From Bog-473 sp963770645 (lineage in GTDB: Bacteria > Actinomycetota > Acidimicrobiia > Acidimicrobiales > RAAP-2), in assembly GCA_963770645.1 (NCBI GenBank), contig CAVYQL010000003.1, positions 1,178,001 through 1,242,000 on the forward strand: a stretch of DNA of 64,000 bases. The letters are read 5' to 3'. The notes under the pieces are model-generated. The model made no database searches, had not been told where the DNA came from, and saw only the letters and a program-made list of their open reading frames with translations. The position numbers and the translations under genes were made by a program. The first letter of the stretch is position 1. Each line of letters begins with the position of its first letter. Below are positions 44,294-52,726 of the stretch, piece by piece.

Positions 44294-44321
44294 TGATAGG
44301 TAAACTACCTATTAGTGATAG
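44287..44321. promoter_or_regulatory. 35-bp palindrome, tet-operator-like
   Basis: Arms CTATCATTGATAGGTA (44287-44302) and TACCTATTAGTGATAG (44306-44321) match at 14 of 16 positions around a 3-bp centre. The left arm contains CTATCATTGATAG, itself a perfect palindrome identical to the core of the classical tetO1 operator. The right arm contains CTATTAGTGATAGA, one base from the tetO2 core. It overlaps the start codon of the TetR-family gene. Confidence 0.75.
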
Positions 44322-44684
44322 ATAAGTCAAGAGGTATCGACGAGCCCAGCTTCTGACGCCTTGCGATTTGGATCGCCGGAGACCTGTCCCCGTAGCCGGG
44401 ACCGGTCACCCCTCTGAGTCAGCCCTCGGGCACCTGGTGATCGACGTCATGGCCGAGCCTGTCTCACGCCGACGATTTCGAATGCGAGGGCTATGAAGCC
44501 TTGAGCTGCACCTTCCCCATGAGCAGGACAGGTGTGTTCAACGTGGTAATCGGTCCTCCGACACCCAAACCTTCCCTGTTCAAATGGTCATTCTTTTAGC
44601 AGGGGAAGATGTTCCCGCTGCAACGAAATTCATTCCGCCGAGTGTGCTTAAGCACTTGGCGCCAGTAGTCGTTGTGCAGAAGGG
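44322..44684. other. Intergenic stretch without recognisable gene
   Basis: No convincing reading frame is present on either strand. A perfect 12-bp palindrome GTGCTTAAGCAC lies at 44643-44654. Base composition is lower in G+C than in the left half of the window. Confidence 0.4.
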
Positions 44685-44933
44685 TCACCAAATTCGGCGG
44701 TCCCTACGACTTACGAACTTACGTAACTGCCTTTGCGCTTCTGCGCGGACTAGCAGCTCGTTGCTCTTGTGTCTCGCAAAGTCGAGAAAACCCTGAGCCC
44801 AACGAGATGTCTCGGCGTCCGCACAGTTGTCAGAGTGGCCGAGTCGGTCCCCCGACGAACGCGGGACGGCAATCATGAGCATCATCACGCTCGCCCATGC
44901 GATGAAAGCAGCAACAGCAACACCGGGAATCAT
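44685..44933 (-). CDS. Small single-span membrane protein
   Basis: The 82-residue protein has one N-terminal hydrophobic helix (V-A-V-A-A-F-I-A-W-A-S-V-M-M-L-M-I-A-V-P) and a charged cytoplasmic or external tail ending R-R-D-R-R-I-W. The ATG at 44933 follows AAGGAG at a proper distance. I do not recognise a family. A three-unit repeat lies upstream of its start at 44998-45068. Confidence 0.5.
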   Translation of the reverse strand: MIPGVAVAAFIAWASVMMLMIAVPRSSGDRLGHSDNCADAETSRWAQGFLDFARHKSNELLVRAEAQRQLRKFVSRRDRRIW

Positions 44934-44997
44934 CGAACCGCAGCTCCTTGAGAATCACCGGTCTGGTCAATACCTCCATCGTGACGAGCAGGCTCGG

Positions 44998-45068
44998 GCG
45001 TGTCTGTCGCCGCCACGACACGGCGTGTGTCACCGTCACGACACAGCGTGTGTCACCGCCAGGACACG
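44998..45068. repeat. Three 23-25-bp tandem repeats with GTGTC..GACAC arms
   Basis: Units at 44998-45022, 45023-45045 and 45046-45068 share GCGTGT at the start and GACAC at the end, so each unit can fold on itself. The array lies 65 bp before the start of the small membrane protein on the minus strand. It is too short and variable for CRISPR; regulator binding or RNA structure is possible. Confidence 0.55.
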
Positions 45069-45360
45069 CCAGCACGGGCATTTTGCGTGAAGTTGCCCAA
45101 CCCCACGCATTGATGCGCGCGAACTGTGTGGGGAGAACAGCGGTAGACGACGCGCCATAACCGCAGGTCAGACGCCAGAACGGGTGTCTCCTACGCACCT
45201 CCTAACTGGAGTATCCCGAACTGGTCCTGAGCCCAAGGGACCCACGACTCCGGCAGGCGTCTGAGTGGTTTTCGGATGGCATGGCTTTCAGGAAAGGCCA
45301 CGCGGAACCTAAATGAACGTCTAGCCCCGAGGCATCCGAGACTGCCCCTAACGAACGCGC

Positions 45361-45385
45361 CATGGGGATGGCCCTGATCCCCATG
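45361..45385. promoter_or_regulatory. 9-bp inverted repeat upstream of secreted-protein gene
   Basis: CATGGGGAT and ATCCCCATG flank a 7-base centre, 41 bp before the GTG at 45427. It may be an operator or an RNA hairpin. The rest of the gap 45069-45426 shows no gene. Confidence 0.45.
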
Positions 45386-45426
45386 CCATGATTGCGTTCA
45401 ACGGCGGATCCGGAAGGGGCTAGACC

Positions 45427-45822
45427 GTGGTGCGACGGTTACTGCTTGCGGCTGCGGTCTTCGCGACCCTCGGCTCCACGGTGCTGGCCAGTAGCGCGGT
45501 CGAGGCCGCCCAGCCGAAGTTGACCGATGGCTCCAAGTGGACCGTACAGAGCCAAGTCGGGTTGTGCCCCATTCGACAGATCATTGGAGCCCCCGGACAT
45601 CTCACTTGGGTCATGGGCGCGCCCGCCCCGCGCTGGCCGGGGACCTACAAAACGAGTGGCAAGTCGATCAAGGAGAAGGCTCCGGGCTATAGACCCGGAC
45701 CTGTGGCCTTCAGTGGGACATGGTCGAAGACCCAGAACGAATACGTCGGTACCGAGAGCCTCGGTACGAAGCAATATCCCGCGACCCTGTCTCCAGGGGT
45801 AGTGAAGGGTTGCTCTGCCTAA
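45427..45822 (+). CDS. Small secreted protein of unknown function
   Basis: The 131-residue protein begins with two possible GTG starts, then V-R-R-L-L-L-A-A-A-V-F and a signal peptide ending S-A-V-E-A-A. The mature part of about 105 residues is Gly/Pro/Thr-rich, has two Cys and several W/Y residues (W-T-V-Q-S-Q, W-P-G-T-Y-K-T, F-S-G-T-W-S), as in small beta-sandwich exoproteins. The family is unknown. Confidence 0.65.
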   Translation: MVRRLLLAAAVFATLGSTVLASSAVEAAQPKLTDGSKWTVQSQVGLCPIRQIIGAPGHLTWVMGAPAPRWPGTYKTSGKSIKEKAPGYRPGPVAFSGTWSKTQNEYVGTESLGTKQYPATLSPGVVKGCSA

Positions 45823-46214
45823 CCAGGGGTGAGTGCACCCTATCCCCATACCTGCGGCATCATTAGTGCGACGGCGGTGATCGAGACGGCGTGGTGACCA
45901 GAGCCCAGCCCCACTTACCTGCGCCTCTCGATCTCGCCTTGGATTGCTGCCGCGAAGCCGGCACGCACGCAAGGCCAACACTCAGGCATGGGTGCTCCGC
46001 TCGGTTGGTCGGATTCGGACCGATCGTGAGCGCGTCACCGGGGGTGACGAACCCCCGACGGCCGCTCACGTAGCGAAGCGCCGTGCACGCTCCCAGGTGA
46101 CACCCAGGGCGGATTAAGGCCAGGGGTCTTCCATCCGCCGACGGAGAAGTTGCCGGCGGGCGAAGGGTTGGGCTCTTTGCTTAAGCTTGCTGAGCGAAGT
46201 CCCGATATTGAGCT
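45823..46214. other. Intergenic stretch without recognisable gene
   Basis: No gene is seen. A GGGGGT-N5-ACCCCC hairpin lies at 46040-46056 without a following T run. Confidence 0.4.
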
Positions 46215-46439
46215 GTGACGGCGGAGCCCACTCGTGATCCCTCTTTCGGCGCGTACCTACGCGCCGCTGCCACGCGTCCGGGGAGTCACGTCTGCACGAT
46301 CACCGTGCTGCTCCTCATCGTCGTGGCTGCAGCGAGCCACGCGACTTGGGCGGTGCCGATTGCGATCCTCGCGAGCGCCGGCGCCATCGGATTGGGCTAC
46401 GCCCGACGACGACGGGACGGCCGTTTGCGACGGTCCTAG
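46215..46439 (+). CDS. Small membrane protein
   Basis: This 74-residue product from GTG 46215 has two hydrophobic segments (T-V-L-L-L-I-V-V-A-A-A and V-P-I-A-I-L-A-S-A-G-A-I-G-L) and a strongly basic tail (Y-A-R-R-R-R-D-G-R-L-R-R-S). The TAG stop overlaps the GTG of the next gene by one base, so the two are probably coexpressed. No family is recognised. Confidence 0.5.
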   Translation: MTAEPTRDPSFGAYLRAAATRPGSHVCTITVLLLIVVAAASHATWAVPIAILASAGAIGLGYARRRRDGRLRRS

Positions 46440-46687
46440 TGGATCGAGCCGAGCTTCAACGCCGAGCCGACCGGGCTGGTATTCGTCGAACCAGCTACTC
46501 CCTCGTTGGCGGGCTGCCGCCCGAGCAATACGTCCTGGCCCTCGTGCAGGACGGTTGGAGCGTGTACTACTCCGAGCGGGGCCTGCGCAGCGCGGAAATG
46601 ACGTTCGCCCGCGAAGAGGAAGCTTGCGACGAACTGTTCCGGCGTCTCGTGCGGGATCCCACCACCAGGCGGCCTGAGTCAGATTGA
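46439..46687 (+). CDS. Small acidic/basic protein of unknown function
   Basis: The 82-residue protein starts at a GTG overlapping the previous stop. It contains G-W-S-V-Y-Y-S-E-R-G-L-R-S near residue 41 and E-E-E-A-C-D-E-L-F-R-R-L near residue 60. From memory, actinobacterial proteins with a YYSERG..EAC pattern occur near secreted-toxin genes and may be immunity proteins, but no toxin gene is recognisable here. The 3' part overlaps the convergent helix-turn-helix gene by about 120 bases. Confidence 0.5.
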   Translation: MDRAELQRRADRAGIRRTSYSLVGGLPPEQYVLALVQDGWSVYYSERGLRSAEMTFAREEEACDELFRRLVRDPTTRRPESD

Positions 46688-46992
46688 ATTGCTGCTGCGC
46701 CGCGGCCCATGACGCGACCTGGCGATTTAGGGGGTTCCGGACGCTGACGATGGTCTGGAAGTACGGCGGCGTCGCCGCGAGGGGCGGCGTTACCGGGTGG
46801 TGAGGCCCGGCCCAGCCGGTCGTCGGCCCACCGGTCGATCTCCTCGACCGGGATCAGGAAACGGTTTCCATCCCTGATGGCAGGCAACTCCCCGCTCCGG
46901 ATCAGGCGCAAGACCGACGACGCTGAGAGCCCCATTAGTGCGGCAGCGGGATTCGGTCCCACGAACCGTGTGCCCGGATTCCAAGGGAGCAA
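46567..46992 (-). CDS. Excisionase/MerR-like helix-turn-helix protein
   Basis: The N-terminal 55 residues form a typical excisionase-type DNA-binding domain: A-A-A-L-M-G-L-S-A-S-S-V-L-R-L-I-R-S-G-E-L-P-A-I-R-x-G then F-L-I-P-V-E-E-I-D-R-W. The remainder is Pro/Arg-rich and probably disordered, and its end overlaps the opposite gene, so the true 3' end may be earlier if a base has been gained or lost. Start candidates are TTG 46992 and GTG 46962. Such proteins act in mobile-element excision or as small regulators; no integrase is seen next to it. Confidence 0.5.
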   Translation of the reverse strand: MLPWNPGTRFVGPNPAAALMGLSASSVLRLIRSGELPAIRDGNRFLIPVEEIDRWADDRLGRASPPGNAAPRGDAAVLPDHRQRPEPPKSPGRVMGRGAAAIQSDSGRLVVGSRTRRRNSSSQASSSRANVISALRRPRSE

Positions 46993-47339
46993 CTTTGGCC
47001 TCCTCGCCGGAAGCCGTGATCAAGCAATCGAAGTACTCGTCGCAGTGTGGCGAGAGCATGCTCATGAGCTTGCATTGGGCATCGAGGAAAGGCTTCAGGC
47101 TGGCACAATCGTCGAGATGGCTGCTTCGATGGCAAAGACGAATGAACCTCCCCCGGAGGTACTGCGGCCGGCATTCGCAACAGGACTTCTCGGGAGGACC
47201 AGACCGCAGCGAAGGCCGGTGATCTTGAGCACCAAGGTCGACAGAGCCCTGGCCGGGACGTCTACCTGACCCATCCACGAGGCCCAGGACCGAAGTTGTG
47301 CCAGAAGGTTGGGCGTGGCCGGGCGTTCCGACAAGTGGG
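46993..47339. other. Intergenic stretch without assignable gene
   Basis: Frames on both strands are open but none has convincing codon use, start and ribosome-binding site together. I assign nothing here. Confidence 0.35.
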
Positions 47340-47876
47340 TCACTCGATTAGACCTAAGTCGATCGCTAAGCGTGTGAGTTCCGGGCGCCGACGACAGCTG
47401 GTCTTGTCCCGAATGCGATCGAGGTGTGAGCGAACCGTGGCCGGGCTTATGAAGAGGGCTTCGGAGATTTGTTGATCGGTCGAACCACGAGCGAGCAGTC
47501 CAAGGATCTCTTTCTCACGTTCTGACAGATTCGGCCTCGCTTCGCCGCCAAGCCCTGCGTCATGCGTGTCTGCGACAGTGGAGAAAGGATCCTGCTCGAT
47601 ACTGAAGACGAAGGTGGAGCCGCCGATCCTCATGATGTCGCCTTCTCTCAAAAGGCTCTCCGTAACGCGCTCGCCGTTGAGGAAGGTCCCGTTTCTGCTC
47701 CGAAGGTCTCGCAGGTACCACTCACCCGCTTGCTGCTTGAACTCAGCGTGGTGACGGGAAGCGCGCATGTCCTGCGCCAGTACGATGTCGTTATCCTCAA
47801 AACGCCCTATCGTGACCGGACTTTCGGCTAGGGAGTGTCGGGTCGACTTGGCGTCGTTTTGCTCGAGATAAGGCAT
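47340..47876 (-). CDS. FHA domain-LuxR-type helix-turn-helix regulator
   Basis: The 178-residue protein joins an FHA phosphothreonine-binding domain (residues about 20-90: I-G-R at 23-25, S-R-H-H at 40-43, N-G-T at 62-64) to a LuxR/FixJ-type DNA-binding domain (residues about 115-175: L-S-E-R-E-K-E-I-L-G-L-L then Q-Q-I-S-E-A-L-F-I-S-P-A-T-V-R-S-H). It lacks a receiver domain, so activation is probably by binding a phosphorylated partner. The gene is divergent from a Ser/Thr kinase 187 bp away, the obvious partner. ATG 47876 is chosen over upstream extension because the FHA domain then starts normally. Confidence 0.85.
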   Translation of the reverse strand: MPYLEQNDAKSTRHSLAESPVTIGRFEDNDIVLAQDMRASRHHAEFKQQAGEWYLRDLRSRNGTFLNGERVTESLLREGDIMRIGGSTFVFSIEQDPFSTVADTHDAGLGGEARPNLSEREKEILGLLARGSTDQQISEALFISPATVRSHLDRIRDKTSCRRRPELTRLAIDLGLIE

Positions 47877-48063
47877 CGTCGTCGCAGCCCCTCTTAAGCC
47901 ATTCAGGCGAAACCGGATTGTCGGCCCGGCAAAATCGAAGAATAGCGCGGAGCATTGAAAGCAATTATCGCGCACCCGTCGTGCAGCAAGTGGGCGCCCG
48001 GGGGATTCGACGTTACGATGCCCGTGCGAGCTTGGCACTCCAAAGGAAGGAGGGAGCCGGTCG

Positions 48064-51000
48064 ATGCCTTCGTCAGTACTTGCCGGCCGATACGAACTGC
48101 GAGATCGCATTGGGGCAGGAGGAATGGCCACCGTGTGGCGAGGTTTCGACCGGCGCCTCGGTCGGGAGGTCGCCGTAAAGGTCCTCTCCGAGCCCTTGGC
48201 GCACGATGAGCGATTCCGTCAGCGCTTCGAGCGCGAGGCCCGCCACATTGCCGCTCTAACACACCCCAATATTGTGGTGGTTCACGATTCAGGGATGGAC
48301 GGGGACCGGCTCTTCATCGTCATGGAGCTTGTGCGGGGCAAGACCCTCCGCGACATGCTTGCCGACTCCTCTCGGCTCCGGGCTCCATTCGTTGCCAGTC
48401 TGGCTTCTGACATCTTGAAGGGACTAGGACACGCCCATGATGCCGGCATCCTCCATCGCGATATCAAGCCAGCCAACATTCTGATCACCGACTCAGGCGT
48501 CTCCAAGTTGGCTGATTTTGGAATCGCCATTGCGACCGAGGAGACTTTCGAGTTCACCAATAGCGGGGCGATCATGGCCACCATCCCCTACGCCTCCCCC
48601 GAGCAGCTGGCTGGCCGGCTCCTCGGCCCGCAGTCGGATCTCTACTCCCTCGGCTGCGTGCTTTACGAGTGCCTAAGTGGTCGACTGCCTTTTCGGGCCG
48701 AACTCGCTGCTCTCAACCTTGGCAAGGAATTTTACACTCCGGCGTCGCTTCGCGAGCTTGTTCCCGAAACCCCCGTCGCGCTTTCCGACACGATCGAACG
48801 AGCGTTGGAGAAGGACCCCGAGAAACGCCCGGCAACCGCAAAGAAGATGGCTAGTGCGATCGGAGGCGGGCCGTTACCGCCCCAGTCGCCACACGGTGAT
48901 GGATTGTCGCACAACATACCCAGTCAGTTGACAAGCTTCATCGGACGCGAGCGCGAGTTAGCCGAAGTCGGCGCCCTCATTTCCGAGTATCGGCTAGTGA
49001 CGCTGACGGGAACCGGGGGAACGGGAAAGACTCGCCTTGCCCTGCGGGTGGCGGCGGAGCAGATCGATGGCATCCGCGAGGTGTGGTTAGTCGACCTCGC
49101 CCCGTTGTCCGATCCAGAGGTCGTGGCCGGTGCGGTCGCCTCGGTCATTGGTGCCCTTGAAGAGCCAGGGCGTCCGCTGTCCGAGACCATCGTCGACGTC
49201 CTACGCCAACGCGACATGCTCCTCGTACTCGACAACTGCGAGCACCTGATCGACAGCTGCGCCAAGCTCGCTGATGCCGTGCTGCGCTCGTGTCCCAATG
49301 TCAATCTCCTGGCGACGAGCCGCGAGCAACTCGGTGTCGGGGGCGAACGCGTGTTCCGGGTGCCATCGATGACACTTCCTCCCGAAGTCAGCGCTGACGT
49401 CACCATCGATGAGCTATTAGAGGCCGAAGCAGTGCGCCTTTTCGCCGAGCGTGCCAGAAGTCACCGCCCCGACTTCCATCTGAGCATGGACAATGCCGCC
49501 GCAGTAGTCTCGATATGCCGCCAGCTCGACGGAGGACCCTTGGCCATAGAGCTGGCTACCGCCCGCCTACGTTCTATGGCAATTACCGACATCGAAACGC
49601 GCCTCGATCAGCGCTTTCGACTCCTCACCAGCGGCAGTCGCACCGCTCTTCCTCGTCAGCGGACGCTCGGTGCTCTCATCGACTGGTCATTCGAGCTGCT
49701 CGACGACCTAGAACGGACCGTACTGTGCCGGCTCTCGGTATTCGTAGGCGGCTGGGACCTCGATTCAGCCGAGGCGGTGTGCTCGGGAGAGGATCTCGAA
49801 GTCTTCAAGGTTGCCGACTTGATCGGTTCGCTCGTCGACAAGAACCTCGTTCAGACCGATCCCACCGCCTTCGGCCTCCGCTACCGCCTGCTCGAGACCA
49901 TTCGGCAGTATGCGTCGGAACGCTTAACCGCTCGTGGCAAGGATGAGCAGGACGCCGTTCACGCCGCCCACGCCAGGTCGTACCTGGCCATGGCCGAGCG
50001 GGCTGCCCCCGAGTTGCGGGGACCTGACGTGGCGACTTGGCTTGAGCTCCTCGACGTCGAACATGACAACCTCCGGGCCGCGATTGATCACCTTCTCGCC
50101 GACCCAGATGAGGGAGAAGGCGCCTTACGTTTCGTGAACGCCCTCCATCTCTTCTGGCGGCACCGGCATACAAGCGAGGGCCTCGAAGAGGTGCTGGCAG
50201 CTCTCAACCACCCCGGAGCGCTCGAACCCACCGAACTTCGGGCCGCCGCACTCTGTGAGTGGGGCACAGACAACTATAGGGAGAGACGACCGTTTCTCGA
50301 AGAGGGTCTCAAGATCGCTCAACAACTCGGCAACCCGGAACTGACCGTCGAACTTCTCAACAACCTCGCTTGGAGTGCCTACCAAGACGGCGATCCAGAG
50401 GCCTTCTACGACCTTAGCGACAAGGCGGTGGCGCTTGCTCGGACTCTTGGCTCGATGGACCTGCTCGGTCGAGCCCTCGAACGAAAGGCCACCGCCACGA
50501 GGTATCACGTTCCGAGGTGTCGGACGCGTCCTAATCTCGAGGAAGCTCGGACACTTTTCAAGGAGGCACTCACCTGCCTTCGAGCGTCCGGTGATCGCAT
50601 TTCCGAAGAGCGCGCCCTCTGCAACCTCGGAGCCTTGGAGCTCACGGAAGGAAACCTCGACGAGGCTCACGATCTTTATGAGGCTGCGCTCACCATAGCG
50701 TTGGACATTCGCGACGTCTACACCCTCGGCGCGATCCTGGGAAACAAGGCCTTGCTGAGGATTCTCAAGAACGACTTTGGCGGTGCACAGAACATCCTCG
50801 CCCAGGCCCTACGAATTGCGATTCGGACCGGATCGCGGATTGAGAAGGCGTATCCGCTGCTGTTACTGGCTGTATGTGCTTCTCGAACCAACCGACCACA
50901 CGATGCCGCAGTTTTACACGGCGCCGCAGGGCTCCTATTCGAGCAGACAGGTATGCCCTGCGACGACCCGGAAGCCGGTATCAGGGATGAGGATCTATCC

Positions 51001-51135
51001 CATCTTCGTCGACTGATGGGCGACGCGTTCGAGGCTACGTATCAGGTCGGACGCACAATGACATCTGCAAGCGCAATCGACTTCGCTCTGGATAATCTTG
51101 AACGCCCCCATCCCACTGAGCAATCCCAACCCTAA
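48064..51135 (+). CDS. Ser/Thr protein kinase fused to NB-ARC ATPase and TPR-like repeats
   Basis: This 1023-residue protein has an N-terminal Hanks-type kinase (residues about 9-265): G-A-G-G-M-A-T-V at 17-24, H-R-D-I-K-P-A-N near 131, D-F-G near 150 and S-P-E-Q-L near 179. A STAND/NB-ARC ATPase follows (P-loop G-T-G-G-T-G-K-T near 317, L-L-V-L-D-N-C-E near 387, and a winged-helix region to about 640). The C-terminal half is helical TPR-like repeats. There is no PASTA domain, membrane anchor or C-terminal LuxR domain; the latter is on the separate, divergent FHA-LuxR gene. The architecture suggests a cytoplasmic ligand-triggered switch that phosphorylates a regulator. Confidence 0.88.
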   Translation: MPSSVLAGRYELRDRIGAGGMATVWRGFDRRLGREVAVKVLSEPLAHDERFRQRFEREARHIAALTHPNIVVVHDSGMDGDRLFIVMELVRGKTLRDMLADSSRLRAPFVASLASDILKGLGHAHDAGILHRDIKPANILITDSGVSKLADFGIAIATEETFEFTNSGAIMATIPYASPEQLAGRLLGPQSDLYSLGCVLYECLSGRLPFRAELAALNLGKEFYTPASLRELVPETPVALSDTIERALEKDPEKRPATAKKMASAIGGGPLPPQSPHGDGLSHNIPSQLTSFIGRERELAEVGALISEYRLVTLTGTGGTGKTRLALRVAAEQIDGIREVWLVDLAPLSDPEVVAGAVASVIGALEEPGRPLSETIVDVLRQRDMLLVLDNCEHLIDSCAKLADAVLRSCPNVNLLATSREQLGVGGERVFRVPSMTLPPEVSADVTIDELLEAEAVRLFAERARSHRPDFHLSMDNAAAVVSICRQLDGGPLAIELATARLRSMAITDIETRLDQRFRLLTSGSRTALPRQRTLGALIDWSFELLDDLERTVLCRLSVFVGGWDLDSAEAVCSGEDLEVFKVADLIGSLVDKNLVQTDPTAFGLRYRLLETIRQYASERLTARGKDEQDAVHAAHARSYLAMAERAAPELRGPDVATWLELLDVEHDNLRAAIDHLLADPDEGEGALRFVNALHLFWRHRHTSEGLEEVLAALNHPGALEPTELRAAALCEWGTDNYRERRPFLEEGLKIAQQLGNPELTVELLNNLAWSAYQDGDPEAFYDLSDKAVALARTLGSMDLLGRALERKATATRYHVPRCRTRPNLEEARTLFKEALTCLRASGDRISEERALCNLGALELTEGNLDEAHDLYEAALTIALDIRDVYTLGAILGNKALLRILKNDFGGAQNILAQALRIAIRTGSRIEKAYPLLLLAVCASRTNRPHDAAVLHGAAGLLFEQTGMPCDDPEAGIRDEDLSHLRRLMGDAFEATYQVGRTMTSASAIDFALDNLERPHPTEQSQP

Positions 51136-51206
51136 TCCCCGAACGTGCGGGTTGGCTTTGTTGTTGCCTGCTGTCACCGCCGAGCGGCTCGGTCCTTCGA
51201 CCAAAG

Positions 51207-51435
51207 TTAGCAGCCGATGAGGAACTTCCCCTCGCAGTCGGCTGCGGCGCAAAGGCGGGCCGTGGGGCAAGACACTTCGTTGATCCCGTTGCCCGGCTCG
51301 ATTCGGTGTTGGTTGAGTCAAGCTTGTCCCGTCGTGCGTTATGACATCGCCCTGGCCGTCTGCCGCTACGCGGAAGACCGGCGAAGCGTACGACACTGAG
51401 GATGTCGAATTGGTATCGCTTCTCGTGCCGGTGAG
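51207..51435 (-). pseudogene. 3' fragment of SCPT..FC repeat protein, cut by IS
   Basis: Minus-strand frames read V-A-A-D-G-Q-G-D-V-I-T-H-D-G-T-S and then, after a one-base shift, E-P-G-N-G-I-N-E-V-S-C-P-T-A-R-L-C-A-A-A-D-C, ending in a stop at 51207. This is the same repeat type as the lipoprotein at 17249-18289, with two of the expected Cys mutated. The fragment ends where the IS3-family remnant begins, so insertion or later recombination removed the 5' part, and I do not find it on the other side of the IS. The rest of 51136-51449 shows nothing else. Confidence 0.6.
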
Positions 51436-51449
51436 GGGATCCCGATTGT

Positions 51450-51820
51450 TGATCCACTCGCTATGCGAGTGTGAGCTGTTGTCGGTGCAGCCAGGCCTCG
51501 ACGAACTCGACTGGTGTGAGCCAGCCGTGTGCGCTGTGCGGCCTGTTGATGTTGTAGTCGATCCGCCAGTCCTCGAGGAGGACTTGGGCCTCGAGGAGCG
51601 AGTCGAAGCGCTGGCCGTTCAAGAGCTCGTCGCGTAAGCGACCGTTGAAGCTCTCGATCCAGGCGTTCTGCCACGGGCTGCCCGGGTCGATGAACACGGT
51701 GCCGGTTCCGTTGAAGCGGCACCAGTCGGCCACTGCATAGGCGATGAACTCGGGTCCGTGGTCAAAGCGCACGTAGGCCGGTGCCCCGCGTTCGGTGGCC
51801 AGGCGTTCGAGGCAGGCTGA
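51450..51820 (-). mobile_element. Truncated IS3-family copy (3' end of orfB)
   Basis: It starts with TGATCCACTCGCTATGCGAG, nearly the same end as the complete copy beside it, and encodes about the last 120 residues of an IS3-family transposase (F-D-H-G-P-E-F-I-A-Y and the catalytic Glu region P-W-Q-N-A-W-I-E-S-F-N-G). The gene and element stop abruptly about 20 bp before the second copy, which lies in the same orientation. The two copies differ at many positions, so they are not a recent duplication. Confidence 0.75.
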
Positions 51821-51846
51821 CCGGGCCCCGATTGTTGATCCACCCA

Positions 51847-52726
51847 CTATGCGAGCTGTAGTTGGTGCTTGCTGAGCCAATCCTCGGCGGACTCGACCGG
51901 TGACTTCCAGCCGAGCGAGCTGTGGGGCCGCTCATTGTTGTACTCGATCCGCCAGACCTCCAAGAGGACCTGCGCCTCGAGGAGACTCTCGAAGAGCTGA
52001 CCGTTGAGGTACTCGTCGCGCAGCCTCCCGTTGAACGACTCGATCCAGGCGTTTTGCCAGGGACTGCCCGGATCGATGAACACAGTCCCCGTGCCGTTAA
52101 ACCGGCACCAGTCGGCCACCGCGTAGGCGATGAACTCAGGCCCGTGGTCGAAGCGGACGTAGGCCGGCGCGCCGCGTTCGCCGCGCCAGGCGTTCGAGCC
52201 AGGTGACGAATCCGTCGGCGTCGATGGTTCGCTCGACGTCGATGGCCAGGCACTCGCGGCTGTACTCGTCGATGACGTTCAAGAGTTTGAGGTTCCTCCC
52301 GTCGGCGGTCTGGTCGAACTGGAAGTCCAAGGCCCGCCCCCAGATGACGTTGGGCCGGATCGGCGACATGGCGCCCACTGGCAGACCGATGCCGCGCAGC
52401 GGGCGCTTTTTCTTGCGGTAAGGGACGCGAAGTCCCTCGTCACGCCACAGACGGTGGATCCGCTTGTGGTTCGCTCGCCAGCCGGCCTTCTTGGCCGCGA
52501 CGGCGGCTCTTCGCCACCCCAGCGCCGATAGCGGCGCGAGAAGTCGCGGAGGAACGCCCGTAGGGCGAGCTCGTCATCGCCCGGCCCTGGTGCACAGAGG
52601 CGTTGGGTGGACAGTGGCTGGTCGAGCACCCGACAGGCCCGGCGCTCGGAGACCCCGAACTGGACTTGGAGGGCCACGACAGCCCGCCGTCGGCAGTTCG
52701 GGGTTAGAAGTTTCCCCGGGCGATCT
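51847..52726 (-). pseudogene. IS3-family transposase orfB, two frame breaks
   Basis: Three frames together give a full IS3 OrfB: an N-terminal part with G-V-S-E-R-R-A-C-R-V-L, a DDE core with A-L-D-F-Q-F-D-Q-T and V-I-D-E-Y-S-R-E-C-L, then F-D-H-G-P-E-F and the catalytic Glu in A-W-I-E-S-F-N-G, ending at 51847. One base seems missing in the CCCC at 52517-52520 and one extra around 52178-52186. Unless these are sequencing errors the transposase is dead. The normal IS3 programmed frameshift lies elsewhere, at the orfA/orfB junction. Confidence 0.75.

Noticed and set aside
44998..45068. CRISPR array
   Set aside because: Only three directly adjacent imperfect units and no unique spacers; no cas genes in the window.
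46790..47278. 162-residue minus-strand ORF upstream of the helix-turn-helix gene
   Set aside because: Overlaps the excisionase-like domain in another frame and shows no coherent motif, although part of it looks less random.
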